From Streptomyces sp. NBC_01754 (GTDB lineage Bacteria > Actinomycetota > Actinomycetes > Streptomycetales > Streptomycetaceae), in the NCBI RefSeq assembly GCF_035918015.1, contig NZ_CP109132.1:6510001-6574000 (forward strand): DNA of 64,000 nt, in the 5' to 3' direction. Made by a program: the position numbers and the translations under genes. The notes beneath the pieces were generated by a model. That model had not been told where the DNA came from. It worked only from the letters and a program-made list of their open reading frames with translations, and ran no database searches. Of this stretch, positions 42,692 through 52,007 are shown piece after piece. Numbering within the stretch: position 1 is the first letter of the stretch; each line of letters opens with the position of its first letter.

Positions 42692-44250
42692 GCGGCGCGG
42701 CGGCCGACGCGGCCATGAGCCCCGGCCCCCCGGACGACGTCTCCACGGACGGGCTGTACGAGGTCACCGAGGCCGCGACCCGTGCCGCCCGTGCCGCCCC
42801 GGTACTGGCGGCCCTGGGACGGGCCGGCCGGAGCCGTCTGCTGGCCGCCATGGCGGACGCCCTGTGGGCGGACCGCGAGCGGCTGGCCGCCACGGCCGAC
42901 GAGGAGACCGCGCTCGGCGTCCCCGTGCTGCTCGCCGAGGTCGCCCGCACCGCCGACCAGCTCCGGCTGTTCGGCCGGGTCCTCGACGAGGGCTCCTACC
43001 TCGGCGTGGCCGTCGACACGCGCACCGCGGACGGCGTCGGCTTCCCGCCGGTGCGCCGCTGGCTCGTGCCGCTGGGCCCGGTCGCCGTCTTCGGGGCCAG
43101 CAACTTCCCCTTCGCCTACGGTGTCGCGGGCGGCGACACCGCCTCGGCGCTGGCCGCCGGGTGCCCGGTCGTCGCCAAGGAACACCCCTCCCACCCACGG
43201 ACCTGCGCCCTGGTGCTGGCCACCCTGCGCCGCGCCGCGACCGGGGCGGGGGCACCCGCCGACGTCGTGACCATGGTGTCCGGGTTCCAGGCCGGCACGG
43301 ATCTCGTACGCTCCCCCCAGCTGACGGCCGTCGGGTTCACCGGCTCCGTCGGCGGCGGGCGCGCCCTGTTCGACCTCTGCGCGGCCCGGCCTTCCCCGAT
43401 CCCGTTCTACGGCGAACTGGGCAGCGTCAACCCCGCCGTCGTCCTGCGCGGGGCGGCCCGCGACCGGCCCGCGGACCTGGCGCGCGTGCTGGCCGACTCC
43501 GTTCTGACCCGTGGCGGCCAGGTGTGTACGAAGGCCGGGCTGCTCTTCCTGCCGGAGGGCGGCGACGGCGACGCCGTCCTGGCGGCGCTCTCGGACCGGG
43601 TCGACGCGGCCGCCCGGCCGGTCCTCCTCAACTCCTCGATCCGCGCCGCCTACGTCGCGGGCACCGCCGCCCGCGCCGCTCTCCCCGGCGTCCGGACGCT
43701 GACCCGCCACCGGCCGGGCGCGGGAAGCCGTCCCGACCCCGTACCGCCGGTGCTGCTCACCACCGACGCCACCACGCTGCGGGACGACCCCGGGAGCATC
43801 CTGACCGAGGAGTGCTTCGGCCCCTGCGCGCTGGTCGTCCGCTACCGGGACACCGAGGACCTGACCGCCGCCCTCACCACCCTCGCCCCGTCCCTGGTGT
43901 GCGCCCTGCACGCCGACGACTCCGACGCGGACACCGCCCGCGCCCTGCTGCCCCTGCTCGCCGCCGGCGCCGGGAGGGTCGTGTGGAACGACGCCACCTG
44001 CGGTCTGCGCATCGGCTGGGCCACCCAGCACGGCGGCGGCTACCCGGCCTCCACCGACTCCGGGACCACCAGCGTCGGCGCCGCCGCCATCGGCCGCTGG
44101 CTGCGCCCCGTCGCCTACCAGGGGATACCGGCCGGATTCCTGCCCGACGAGTTGCGGACGGGCGACGGAGGAGACGGCACGGGCGCACCCACCGTGCCCT
44201 ACCGCCTGGACGGAGTCCCGCTGCCCCGCTCCGAAAGGAAGAACCCATGA
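42688..44250 (+). CDS. Aldehyde dehydrogenase (2-oxoglutarate semialdehyde dehydrogenase-like)
   Basis: A 520-residue NAD(P)-dependent aldehyde dehydrogenase. Motifs are VAVFGASNFPFAYGVAGGD, cofactor-site VAKEHPSHP with Lys, the general base Glu in YGELGSVNP, and the catalytic Cys in RGGQVCTKAGLL. The FGASNFPFA..GGDTASALAAGCPVV pattern and overall length fit the 2,5-dioxovalerate (2-oxoglutarate semialdehyde) dehydrogenase subgroup. This would deliver 2-oxoglutarate or a similar C5 acid, in line with the two 2-hydroxyglutarate-type enzymes that follow. Confidence 0.85.
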   Translation: MSGAAADAAMSPGPPDDVSTDGLYEVTEAATRAARAAPVLAALGRAGRSRLLAAMADALWADRERLAATADEETALGVPVLLAEVARTADQLRLFGRVLDEGSYLGVAVDTRTADGVGFPPVRRWLVPLGPVAVFGASNFPFAYGVAGGDTASALAAGCPVVAKEHPSHPRTCALVLATLRRAATGAGAPADVVTMVSGFQAGTDLVRSPQLTAVGFTGSVGGGRALFDLCAARPSPIPFYGELGSVNPAVVLRGAARDRPADLARVLADSVLTRGGQVCTKAGLLFLPEGGDGDAVLAALSDRVDAAARPVLLNSSIRAAYVAGTAARAALPGVRTLTRHRPGAGSRPDPVPPVLLTTDATTLRDDPGSILTEECFGPCALVVRYRDTEDLTAALTTLAPSLVCALHADDSDADTARALLPLLAAGAGRVVWNDATCGLRIGWATQHGGGYPASTDSGTTSVGAAAIGRWLRPVAYQGIPAGFLPDELRTGDGGDGTGAPTVPYRLDGVPLPRSERKNP

Positions 44251-45476
44251 GGTACGTGATCGTCGGCGCCGGCATCGTCGGACTGGCCGTGGCACGGCGC
44301 CTCCTGCTGGACCGGCCGGGCTGCGAGGTCACCGTCCTGGAGAAGGAGGCCGAGGTGGCCGTCCACCAGACCGGGCACAACAGCGGTGTGGTGCACGCGG
44401 GCCTCTACTACACACCGGGTTCGCTGAAGGCGACCCTGTGCCGACGTGGCGGGTCGCTGCTGCGCGAGTACGCCGCCGAGCACGGCATCCCGTACGAGGA
44501 GGCCGGCAAACTGGTGGTCGCCGCCGACGCGGAGGAGGAACGGCGGCTGCGCCCGCTGTACGAGACCGCCCGCGCCAACCAGGTGCCCGGACTCACCCTG
44601 CTGGGCCCGGACGGCCTGCGTGACATCGAGCCCGAGGTCCGGGGCCGGGCGGCGCTGCACTCCCCGCACACCGCCGTGATCGACTTCCGGCGCGTGGCCC
44701 TCGCCCTGGCACAGGACATCCGTGACCTGGGCGGCGAGGTACGCACCGGCCGGACCGTGCACGGCGTGCGCCAGGACGCCGACGGTGTGCTGGTGACCAC
44801 CGGGCCGGGGGGCACGGAACCGGCCGGTACCGGACCGGGCGGCACCGGACTGCGGGCCGACCGGCTGATCCTCTGCGGCGGGCTGCACAGCGACCGCCTC
44901 GCCCGTCTGGCCGGCGGATCGGCCGACCCCCGCATCGTCCCCTTCCGAGGCGAGTACTACCGGCTCGTCCCGGAGCGCGCCGGGCTCGTACGGGGTCTGG
45001 TCTACCCGGTGCCCGACCCCCGTTACCCGTTCCTCGGCGTCCATCTGACCCGCCGGGTCGACGGCACGGTCGACGTGGGCCCCAACGCCCTGCTCTCCCT
45101 CGCCAGGGAGGGCTACCGGCGCCGGGACCTCGTGCCGAGGGACCTCGCCGAAACCCTGGCGTGGCCCGGCACTCTGCGGATGGCCGGCCGCCACTGGAAG
45201 GCGGGCGCCCGCCAGCTGCCGGGCGCCCTGGCCCGAGGCCGGTTCGCCGCCCAGGCACGCCGCTACGTACCCGCCCTCGAAGCCGCCGACCTACGGCGGG
45301 CACCGGCCGGGGTCCGCGCCCAGGCGGTCGGACGGGACGGCACCCTCATCGACGACTTCCGTATCGAGACCACCGGCCGTGTCACCGCCGTACGCAACGC
45401 GCCGTCGCCCGCGGCCACCTCCTGCCTGGCCATCGCCGAGCACATCACGGCCCGGCTGGCGGGCACCCTTCCCTGA
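44247..45476 (+). CDS. lhgO: L-2-hydroxyglutarate oxidase-like FAD-dependent oxidoreductase
   Basis: A 409-residue DAO-family flavoprotein. The FAD-binding motif is VIVGAGIVGLAVARRLL at the N terminus, and the LhgO signature HNSGVVHAGLYYTPGSLKA is intact. Further LhgO-like parts are AAEHGIPYEEAGKLVVA, VPFRGEYYRL, PDPRYPFLGVHLTRR and VDVGPNALL. LhgO enzymes oxidise L-2-hydroxyglutarate to 2-oxoglutarate, passing electrons to quinone. A Gly/Thr/Pro insertion (GPGGTEPAGTGPGGTG) near residue 190 is unusual. The start codon overlaps the upstream stop. Confidence 0.88.
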   Translation: MRYVIVGAGIVGLAVARRLLLDRPGCEVTVLEKEAEVAVHQTGHNSGVVHAGLYYTPGSLKATLCRRGGSLLREYAAEHGIPYEEAGKLVVAADAEEERRLRPLYETARANQVPGLTLLGPDGLRDIEPEVRGRAALHSPHTAVIDFRRVALALAQDIRDLGGEVRTGRTVHGVRQDADGVLVTTGPGGTEPAGTGPGGTGLRADRLILCGGLHSDRLARLAGGSADPRIVPFRGEYYRLVPERAGLVRGLVYPVPDPRYPFLGVHLTRRVDGTVDVGPNALLSLAREGYRRRDLVPRDLAETLAWPGTLRMAGRHWKAGARQLPGALARGRFAAQARRYVPALEAADLRRAPAGVRAQAVGRDGTLIDDFRIETTGRVTAVRNAPSPAATSCLAIAEHITARLAGTLP

Positions 45477-45541
45477 CCGGGCGCGACGGCCACGCCCCGC
45501 CCCCGCGTCACCACCGCACCGAACCAGTGAGAGGCCCCGAC

Positions 45542-48451
45542 ATGGCCAGGACACCGGGCACCAGCATTCCGCCCCGCACCCGCGAGGACGTCCTCGCCGC
45601 GCTGCGCCGCACCGTGCGGGGTGAGGTGACGGCCGACAGCGGCCGCCTCGCGCAGTACTCCGCCGACGCCTCCAACTACCGCCGCACCCCGCTGGCCGTG
45701 GTCTTCCCCCGGGACCGCGAGGACGTCGTCGCCGCCGTCGCCGCCTGCCGGGAACACGGCGTACCGGTGACCAACCGCGGCGCGGGCACCAGCACATCGG
45801 GCCAGGCGGTCGGCTCCGGAGTCGTCCTGGACTTCTCCCGGCACTGCAACCGGATCCTCGCCCTCGACCCCGAGTCCCGCACCGCCCGGGTGGAACCCGG
45901 CCTCGTCCTGGACGACCTCCAGGCCGCGGCGGCCCCGCACGGTCTGCTCTTCGGCCCGGACCCCTCCACCCACAGCCGGTGCACCGTCGGCGGCATGATC
46001 GGCAACAACGCCTGCGGCTCGCATTCCCTGGCCTGGGGGCGCACGAGCGACAACGTCGTGGAGCTGGAGGTGCTCACCTACGGCGGCACCGTGCTGACCG
46101 TCGGACCGACGACCCGTGCCGAACTCGACGCCGCCGTCGCCGAGGGCGGTGAACGGGGCCGGCTGTTCGGCGCCGTCCGCGACCTCGCCCTGGGCAACCT
46201 CGCCCCGCTCCGTACCGAACTCGGCCGCTTCCCGCGCCAGGTGTCCGGCTACGCGCTGGAACACCTGCTGCCGGAGAACGACTTCAACCTCGCACGCGCC
46301 CTCGTCGGCTCCGAGGGCACCTGCGCCGTCATCCTGTCCGCCACCGTCTCCCTGGTCGAGCGTCCCGCCCACCGGGCCCTCGCCGTCCTCGGCTACCCCG
46401 ACGCCTGTCAGGCCGCGGACGCCGTTCCGGCCCTGCTGGAACACGCACCGATGGCGCTGGAGGGCCTGGACCGCACCCTGGCACGGATGGTGCGCGGCGC
46501 CGACGCCAAGCAGGCGGTGGCGGAGCTGCCGGCCGGCGACGCCTGGCTCTTCGCCGAGATCGGTGCCGACACCCCCGAAGCGGCGCTGGCCCAGGCCGAG
46601 GCCCTGGCCGAGACCGCCGCCCGCACCGGCGGGTTCACCGACTCCCGCACCACGGGGGACCCGGCCCGGCAGCGCTCCCTGTGGCGGGTCAGGGAGGACG
46701 GGGCGGGTCTGGCCACCCGGCTCCCCGACGGGTCCGAAGCATGGCCCGGCTGGGAGGACGCCGCGGTACCTCCCGGCCGGCTGGGCCCCTACCTGCGCGA
46801 GTTCTACGCCCTGATGGACCGCCACGGACTGCGCGGCGCGGTCTACGGGCACTTCGGCGAAGGCTGCCTGCACGTCCGTATCGACTTCGACTTCGCCACC
46901 CGCGAGGGCACCGGGGTCTTCCGGGCCTTCCTCACCGACGCCGCCCGCCTGGTCGCCGCGCACGGCGGCTCGCCCTCGGGCGAGCACGGCGACGGCCAGG
47001 CCCGCTCCGAGTTCCTGCCCCTGGTCCACACGCCCGAGACCATGGCCCTGTTCGAGACCTTCAAGGACACCTGGGACCCCATGGGCGGACTGAACCCCGG
47101 CATCATCGTCCGGCCCCTGCGAGCCGACCACGACCTGCGCCAGGACCCGGACCGGCCGCTGATCCCGCTGGAGACCGTGCTGTCCTACCCCGAGGACGGC
47201 GGGGACTTCGCACGCGCCGTCGGCCGCTGCGTCGGCGTCGGCAAGTGCCGCACCACAGCGCCCGGCAGTGCGGTGATGTGCCCCAGTTACCGCGTCACCC
47301 GTGACGAACGCGACTCCACCCGGGGGCGGGCACGACTCCTGTACGAGATGACACAGGGCGAGGTGATCACCGACGGATGGCGTTCCACCGAGGTGCGCGA
47401 CGCGCTCGACCTGTGTCTCTCCTGCAAGGGATGCAGCACCGACTGCCCCGTCGGGGTCGACATGGCCTCGTACAAGGCGGAGTTCCTGCACCACCACTAC
47501 CGCCGCAGGATCCGCCCGCTGTCCCATTACTCGATGGGGTGGCTGCCGCTGTGGTCCCGTGCCGCCTCGGTGGCCCCCCGCCTGGTCAACGCCGTCACCC
47601 GGTCCCGGCTGGCACCGCTGATCAAGCGCGCGGGCGGCATCGCGCCCGAACGGCCCGTCCCGGCCTTCGCCGAGGGGACGTTCCTGAACTGGTTCCGCGC
47701 TCACCGGGCGACGGTGTCCGGTGGGGAGCGCGGCCCGGTGCTGCTCTGGGTGGACTCGTTCAACAACCACTTCAGCCCGCAGGTGCTGCGGGCCGGTGTC
47801 GAGGTGCTGGAGTCGGCGGGCTTCGAGGTCCACGTACCCCCGGGCACCCAGTGCTGCGGTCTGACCTGGATGACCACCGGCCAGCTGGGCGTGGCCCGCA
47901 AGGTCGCCGGGCGAGCGGTCGAGGCCCTGTCCGCGACCCCGGACATGCCGGTCGTCGGGCTGGAGCCGAGCTGCACCTCCGCGCTGCGCTCCGACGTACC
48001 CCGACTGCTGGACACCCCGCGGGCGCACGCCGCGGCGGCGCGGGTCCGGACCTTCGCCGAGTTCCTCCTCGAAGAGGCCCCGGACTACGTTCCGCCGCGG
48101 GTGGGTGCCCGGTCCCTGAGCCAGACGCACTGCCACCAGCACGCGGACGGCGGCACGGGCGCCGACGAGGAGCTGCTGCGCCGCGCGGGCGTGGACGACA
48201 CGCGGGTGCCGTCCTCCTGCTGCGGGCTGGCCGGCAACTTCGGCTTCGAGCGCGGGCACTACGACGTCTCGGTGGCGGCCGCCGAGGAGGCTCTGCTGCC
48301 GGCGCTGCGCGCCGCCGCCCCGGACACCGTGGTCCTGGCCGACGGATTCAGCTGCCGGACCCAGATCCAGCAGCTCGGCGACCGTACCCCGGTCCACCTG
48401 GCCGAACTGCTGGCCGGTTCCGGCGGTGAGGCGCCGCGCGGAGGCGAGTAG
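45542..48451 (+). CDS. FAD-binding and (Fe-S)-binding dehydrogenase of D-2-hydroxyacids (D-lactate/D-2-hydroxyglutarate type)
   Basis: The protein has 969 residues from the ATG at 45542 (GAGAGG upstream). Residues 1-260 are the FAD_binding_4 domain (TNRGAGTSTSGQAVGSG, MIGNNACGSHSLAWG). Residues 270-540 are the FAD-oxidase C domain, with GHFGEGCLHVRIDFDF and SGEHGDGQARSEF, His residues typical of D-2-hydroxyacid oxidation. Residues 560-650 are a ferredoxin-like domain with CLSCKGCSTDCP, and residues 740-950 hold the CCG repeats (QCCGLTWM, SCCGLAGNFG). The fusion resembles Dld-II/YdiJ-type enzymes. Paired with the L-specific enzyme, it would let the operon use both enantiomers of a 2-hydroxy acid. 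Confidence 0.9.
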   Translation: MARTPGTSIPPRTREDVLAALRRTVRGEVTADSGRLAQYSADASNYRRTPLAVVFPRDREDVVAAVAACREHGVPVTNRGAGTSTSGQAVGSGVVLDFSRHCNRILALDPESRTARVEPGLVLDDLQAAAAPHGLLFGPDPSTHSRCTVGGMIGNNACGSHSLAWGRTSDNVVELEVLTYGGTVLTVGPTTRAELDAAVAEGGERGRLFGAVRDLALGNLAPLRTELGRFPRQVSGYALEHLLPENDFNLARALVGSEGTCAVILSATVSLVERPAHRALAVLGYPDACQAADAVPALLEHAPMALEGLDRTLARMVRGADAKQAVAELPAGDAWLFAEIGADTPEAALAQAEALAETAARTGGFTDSRTTGDPARQRSLWRVREDGAGLATRLPDGSEAWPGWEDAAVPPGRLGPYLREFYALMDRHGLRGAVYGHFGEGCLHVRIDFDFATREGTGVFRAFLTDAARLVAAHGGSPSGEHGDGQARSEFLPLVHTPETMALFETFKDTWDPMGGLNPGIIVRPLRADHDLRQDPDRPLIPLETVLSYPEDGGDFARAVGRCVGVGKCRTTAPGSAVMCPSYRVTRDERDSTRGRARLLYEMTQGEVITDGWRSTEVRDALDLCLSCKGCSTDCPVGVDMASYKAEFLHHHYRRRIRPLSHYSMGWLPLWSRAASVAPRLVNAVTRSRLAPLIKRAGGIAPERPVPAFAEGTFLNWFRAHRATVSGGERGPVLLWVDSFNNHFSPQVLRAGVEVLESAGFEVHVPPGTQCCGLTWMTTGQLGVARKVAGRAVEALSATPDMPVVGLEPSCTSALRSDVPRLLDTPRAHAAAARVRTFAEFLLEEAPDYVPPRVGARSLSQTHCHQHADGGTGADEELLRRAGVDDTRVPSSCCGLAGNFGFERGHYDVSVAAAEEALLPALRAAAPDTVVLADGFSCRTQIQQLGDRTPVHLAELLAGSGGEAPRGGE

Positions 48452-48458
48452 CCGTGTG

Positions 48459-48475
48459 GGGCGGCCGAGCCGCCC
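48459..48475. terminator. Terminator hairpin at the end of the catabolic operon
   Basis: GGGCGGC (48459-48465), a three-base loop and GCCGCCC (48469-48475). It sits eight bases after the stop of the Fe-S dehydrogenase and before the convergent gene ending at 48489. Confidence 0.65.
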
Positions 48476-48488
48476 GTGCCCGGCGGCT

Positions 48489-49226
48489 TCAGCCGGCCGC
48501 CGGGTGGGCGGCGGGCGGAGGCGGGGTCTGTGCGATGCGGCTCACGTCACCGATCACCTCGACCACATCGGGGCCGTAGGCCCGCGAGTTGACCACCTTG
48601 AGCAGCAGGACGAATGAGTTGTCGCGGTGTTTGCGTGCCAACTTCTCGTAGTTGCGGGCCAGATAGCGGGTCGCCGCCTGATTGGTGATGGCCCGCTGGC
48701 CGCAGAACAGGAAGACGGGGCGGCTGTCCTGACTGCCTGTCAGTCGGGCCAGCAGTACGTGTTCGGCGACGCCGGCCTCCAGCCGGTAGCGTTCCGAGCC
48801 CAGATGGAAGGCCGCACGGTCCTCGCCCGGTTCGGGGTCCGTGTTGATCCGTACACCGGGCAGCAGGGTCGCCAGATGGGCGGCCATCCGCCGGTTGGAC
48901 CCGGGGCCGCCGACGCAGAACTCCGCGTGCTCGCCGTAGCCTTGCCGGCCCACGTCGTGGGGGAGGATCTGGACGTGGGCCGAGCAGTCCTTGACGATCG
49001 CGGAGAGTTCGAGCAGCGCGAAGACGTCGTGGCGGTGGACCGCGCCGTCGGTGCCGGGGTCGCGGTTCACGACGAGCAGGCACTCGGAGTTCTCCGGCAG
49101 CCCGAAGAAGGCCTGCTTGCGGCGGAGCCTGCGGCGCCAGAGGTAACTACGGGTGAACCAGCCCAGGGTGGCGCTGATGCCCGCGGCTATGACACCCAGC
49201 ACGATGTTGCGTACGTCGTCCGTCAT
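48489..49226 (-). CDS. Membrane-anchored protein of unknown function
   Basis: A 245-residue protein. One N-terminal transmembrane segment (residues about 7-25) is followed by a basic stop-transfer (RRRLRRKQ), leaving about 215 residues probably in the cytoplasm. The soluble part starts SECLLVVNRDPG and has HRHDVFALLELSAIVKDC, FCVGGPGSNRRMAAHLATLLPG, VFLFCGQRAITNQAATRYLARNY and a Pro-rich tail. The GGPGSN turn and alternating beta/alpha pattern suggest a Rossmann-like fold. I do not recognise the family. Monocistronic. Confidence 0.65.
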   Translation of the reverse strand: MTDDVRNIVLGVIAAGISATLGWFTRSYLWRRRLRRKQAFFGLPENSECLLVVNRDPGTDGAVHRHDVFALLELSAIVKDCSAHVQILPHDVGRQGYGEHAEFCVGGPGSNRRMAAHLATLLPGVRINTDPEPGEDRAAFHLGSERYRLEAGVAEHVLLARLTGSQDSRPVFLFCGQRAITNQAATRYLARNYEKLARKHRDNSFVLLLKVVNSRAYGPDVVEVIGDVSRIAQTPPPPAAHPAAG

Positions 49227-49330
49227 GGCCGCGCATATTAGCGGTCACGGCCGCGTGCGGCCGAGGCGGTCCTGACGATCCGGATGCGGCGGCGTTACCC
49301 TGCGCGGACGATCCTTCACTGGAGGTACGG

Positions 49331-51136
49331 ATGCGTCGTTCCGTAGGCCGGAATGTGTCGTTCTTAAGCGTGATCGCCGTCGTCGGCTCTCTCGGCGCGG
49401 CAGCCCCCGCGGCCTCCGTGCCGGCCGCGCCGCCACCCAAGTCGCCCATCGCGGTGGGATACGGGGGAGCCGTGTCGAGCGTCGACGCGGACGCGTCGGC
49501 CGCCGGTGTCGAGGTGCTCCGCAAGGGCGGCAACGCCGTCGACGCTGCCGTGGCCACCGCGGCGGCGCTCGGCGTCACCGAGCCCTACTCGGCGGGTGTC
49601 GGCGGTGGCGGCTACCTGGTCCACTACGACGCCCGGACCCGCACCGTCCAGACCATCGACGGCCGCGAGACCGCGCCCCGCAGCGCCGACTCCTCGCTCT
49701 TCCTGGAGGACGGCAAGCCGATCCCCTTCGACGCGGCCGTCACCAGCGGGCTCGCCGTGGGCACCCCCGGCACCCCGGCCACCTGGCAGAAGGCGCTCGA
49801 CTCCTGGGGCAGCAAACCGCTGCGGCAGGTGCTGGAACCGGCCGAACGGCTCGCCCGCGACGGCTTCGTGGTGGACGAGACCTTCCGCTCCCAGACCGCC
49901 GCGAACCAGGAACGTTTCGCCGACTTCCCGGCCACCGCCGAGCTGTTCCTGCCCGGCGGACGTCCACCGGCGGTCGGCTCCGTCCTGAAGAACCCCGATC
50001 TCGCGCGTACGTACGAGACCTTGGGCCGCAAGGGCGTCGACGAGCTGTACCGGGGCGCGCTGGCCCGGGACATCGTGAGGACCGTCCGCACACCCCCCGT
50101 GGACCCCCGGTCCACCCGGGTCGTACGGCCGGGCGACCTCACGGCCAAGGACCTGGCGTCCTACCGGGCGCTGCGGCAGGCCCCGACCCGGGTCGGCTAC
50201 CGGGGCCTCGACGTCTACGGCATGGCCCCCTCCTCCTCCGGCGGCACGAGCGTGGGGGAGGCGCTCAACATCCTGGAGTCCACGGACCTTTCGAAGGCGA
50301 GCGAGACGCGGTACCTGCACCGCCTCATCGAGGCCAGCCGCATCGCGTTCGCCGACCGGGGACGCTGGGTCGGTGACCCGAAGTCCGAGGACGTACCGAC
50401 CCGGGAACTGCTCAGCCGGCGCTTCGCCGACTCCCGCGCCTGCCTGATCAAGGACGACGCCGTCCTCGCCAGCCCGCTCGCCCCCGGCGACCCGCGGCAC
50501 CCGGTCCGCTGCGGCACCGGGGGCACGGCCGCGCCCACGACGTACGAGGGCGAGAACACCACCCACCTGACCACCGCCGACAAGTGGGGCAACGTCGTCG
50601 CGTACACGCTGACCATCGAGCAGACGGGCGGCAGCGGCATCACCGTGCCGGGCCGGGGGTTCCTGCTCAACAACGAGCTGACCGACTTCTCCTTCGCCCC
50701 GGCCGACCCGGCGGTCCACGACCCGAACCTGCCCGGCCCGGCCAAGCGTCCCCGCTCGTCCATCTCGCCGACCGTCGTGCTGGACCACGGAAAGCCGGTC
50801 CTGGCCCTGGGGTCACCGGGCGGCGCGACCATCATCACCACCGTGCTCCAGTCGCTGACCGGTCATCTGGACCGGGGGCTGCCGCTGGTCGACGCGATCG
50901 CCGCGCCGCGCGCCAGCCAGCGCAACACGGCGGCGACCGAGATCGAACCGGCGCTCTGGAACAGCCCGCTGCGTGGACGACTGGAAGCGCTCGGCCACGT
51001 CTTCACACAGAACCCGGAGATCGGGGCGGCCACCGGAGTGCAGCGACTGCCGGACGGTCGCTGGCTCGCGGCCGCCGAGACCGAACGGCGGGGTGGCGGC
51101 TCGGCCATGGTGGTACGGCCGAGCGGCCGGCACTGA
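49331..51136 (+). CDS. ggt: Gamma-glutamyltranspeptidase
   Basis: A 601-residue secreted N-terminal nucleophile hydrolase that cleaves gamma-glutamyl bonds (glutathione-like and other gamma-glutamyl compounds). The signal peptide covers about residues 1-37 (VIAVVGSLGAAAPAASVPAA). The large-subunit hallmark is LRKGGNAVDAAVATAAALGV. Autocatalytic cleavage is expected before the Thr of GENTTHLTTADKWGN (about residue 402), and substrate-binding parts include GFLLNNELTDF and GSPGGATIITTVLQ. Normal length. ATG at 49331 with GGAGG upstream. It may recover amino acids from extracellular peptides. Confidence 0.93.
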   Translation: MRRSVGRNVSFLSVIAVVGSLGAAAPAASVPAAPPPKSPIAVGYGGAVSSVDADASAAGVEVLRKGGNAVDAAVATAAALGVTEPYSAGVGGGGYLVHYDARTRTVQTIDGRETAPRSADSSLFLEDGKPIPFDAAVTSGLAVGTPGTPATWQKALDSWGSKPLRQVLEPAERLARDGFVVDETFRSQTAANQERFADFPATAELFLPGGRPPAVGSVLKNPDLARTYETLGRKGVDELYRGALARDIVRTVRTPPVDPRSTRVVRPGDLTAKDLASYRALRQAPTRVGYRGLDVYGMAPSSSGGTSVGEALNILESTDLSKASETRYLHRLIEASRIAFADRGRWVGDPKSEDVPTRELLSRRFADSRACLIKDDAVLASPLAPGDPRHPVRCGTGGTAAPTTYEGENTTHLTTADKWGNVVAYTLTIEQTGGSGITVPGRGFLLNNELTDFSFAPADPAVHDPNLPGPAKRPRSSISPTVVLDHGKPVLALGSPGGATIITTVLQSLTGHLDRGLPLVDAIAAPRASQRNTAATEIEPALWNSPLRGRLEALGHVFTQNPEIGAATGVQRLPDGRWLAAAETERRGGGSAMVVRPSGRH

Positions 51137-51204
51137 TCCACGGGGTGAGGGCGGTGGCCCTGGGGCGTTCCGTGCGGCTCGCCCCACGGGTCCGGCCCCG
51201 CCGG

Positions 51205-51972
51205 TCAGAGCAGGGTGAGCACCCGGGGCCCGTCCTCGGTGATCGCCACCGTGTGCTCGGCGTGGGCCGCCCGGCTGCCGTCGGTCGTGCGCAGCGTCCA
51301 GCCGTCCGGGTCGGTACGGAAGTCGTCGCCACCGCCGCCGATCAGCATCGGCTCGACGGCGAGCACCATCCCGTGCCGCAGCGGCATACCGCGACCGGGG
51401 CGCCCCTCGTTGGGGACGGACGGGTCCTCGTGCATCCTGCGCCCGATCCCGTGGCCGCCGTACCCCTCCATGATGCCGTAGCCGGCACCCCGGCACACCG
51501 TGCCGATCGCATGGGCGATGTCGCCGATCCGGTTGCCGACGACCGCCGCCGCGATGCCCGCGTCCAGTGCCGCGAAGGCGGTGTCGATCAGCCGGGTGTC
51601 GTCGGGGCTGGCCCGGCCGACGGTGAAGCTGACGGCGGAGTCGCCCGCCCAGCCGTTCAGGAGGGCACCCGCGTCGATGCTCACCAGATCGCCGTCGCGC
51701 AGCCGGTGGTCGTCGGGGATGCCGTGCACGATCGCGTCGTTGACGGACGCGCAGATGACCGCGGGGAACGGGGTGGGCGCGAAGTGCGGCCGGTAGTCGA
51801 GGAACGGTGAGGTGGCGCCCGCCGTCCGCAGGACCTCGCGCGCCACGGCGTCGAGTTCCCGCAGCGAGACGCCGACCGCGGCCGCCTCCCGGGCGGCGGT
51901 CAGGATCTGGGCGACGACCCGGCCGGCCTCGCGCATCGCTTCGATGGACGTGTCTGTCTTGAGTTGCACCAT
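51205..51972 (-). CDS. map: Methionine aminopeptidase, type I
   Basis: The protein has 255 residues from the ATG at 51972, directly after a leaderless promoter; upstream frame to 52026 is antisense to the XRE gene. It removes N-terminal Met from nascent proteins. The metal-binding residues are present: Asp in SIDAGALLNG, Asp in WAGDSAVSF, His in GGHGIGRRMHED, Glu in LAVEPML and Glu in HAEHTVAI, plus the substrate-binding His in IVHGIPDD. Streptomyces carry several map genes; this small one is paired with a divergent XRE regulator and is likely an accessory copy. Confidence 0.93.
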   Translation of the reverse strand: MVQLKTDTSIEAMREAGRVVAQILTAAREAAAVGVSLRELDAVAREVLRTAGATSPFLDYRPHFAPTPFPAVICASVNDAIVHGIPDDHRLRDGDLVSIDAGALLNGWAGDSAVSFTVGRASPDDTRLIDTAFAALDAGIAAAVVGNRIGDIAHAIGTVCRGAGYGIMEGYGGHGIGRRMHEDPSVPNEGRPGRGMPLRHGMVLAVEPMLIGGGGDDFRTDPDGWTLRTTDGSRAAHAEHTVAITEDGPRVLTLL

Positions 51973-51979
51973 GCCAATT

Positions 51980-52007
51980 ATCATACCGGTCCGAGCGGTA
52001 TTAGAAT
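51980..52007. promoter_or_regulatory. Overlapping divergent leaderless promoters with a shared operator (map / XRE gene)
   Basis: The minus-strand -10 is TATGAT (complement of 51980-51985), seven bases before the map ATG. The plus-strand -10 is TAGAAT (52002-52007), six bases before the XRE ATG. Between them lies the inverted repeat ATACCG (51983-51988) / CGGTAT (51996-52001), spaced by seven bases and overlapping the minus-strand -10. No ribosome binding site exists on either side, so both mRNAs are probably leaderless and controlled by one dimeric regulator. Confidence 0.7.

Noticed and set aside
45263-48397. 1044-codon minus-strand frame
   Set aside because: Shadow of the FAD/Fe-S dehydrogenase; Gly/Arg/Gln-rich with no family match.
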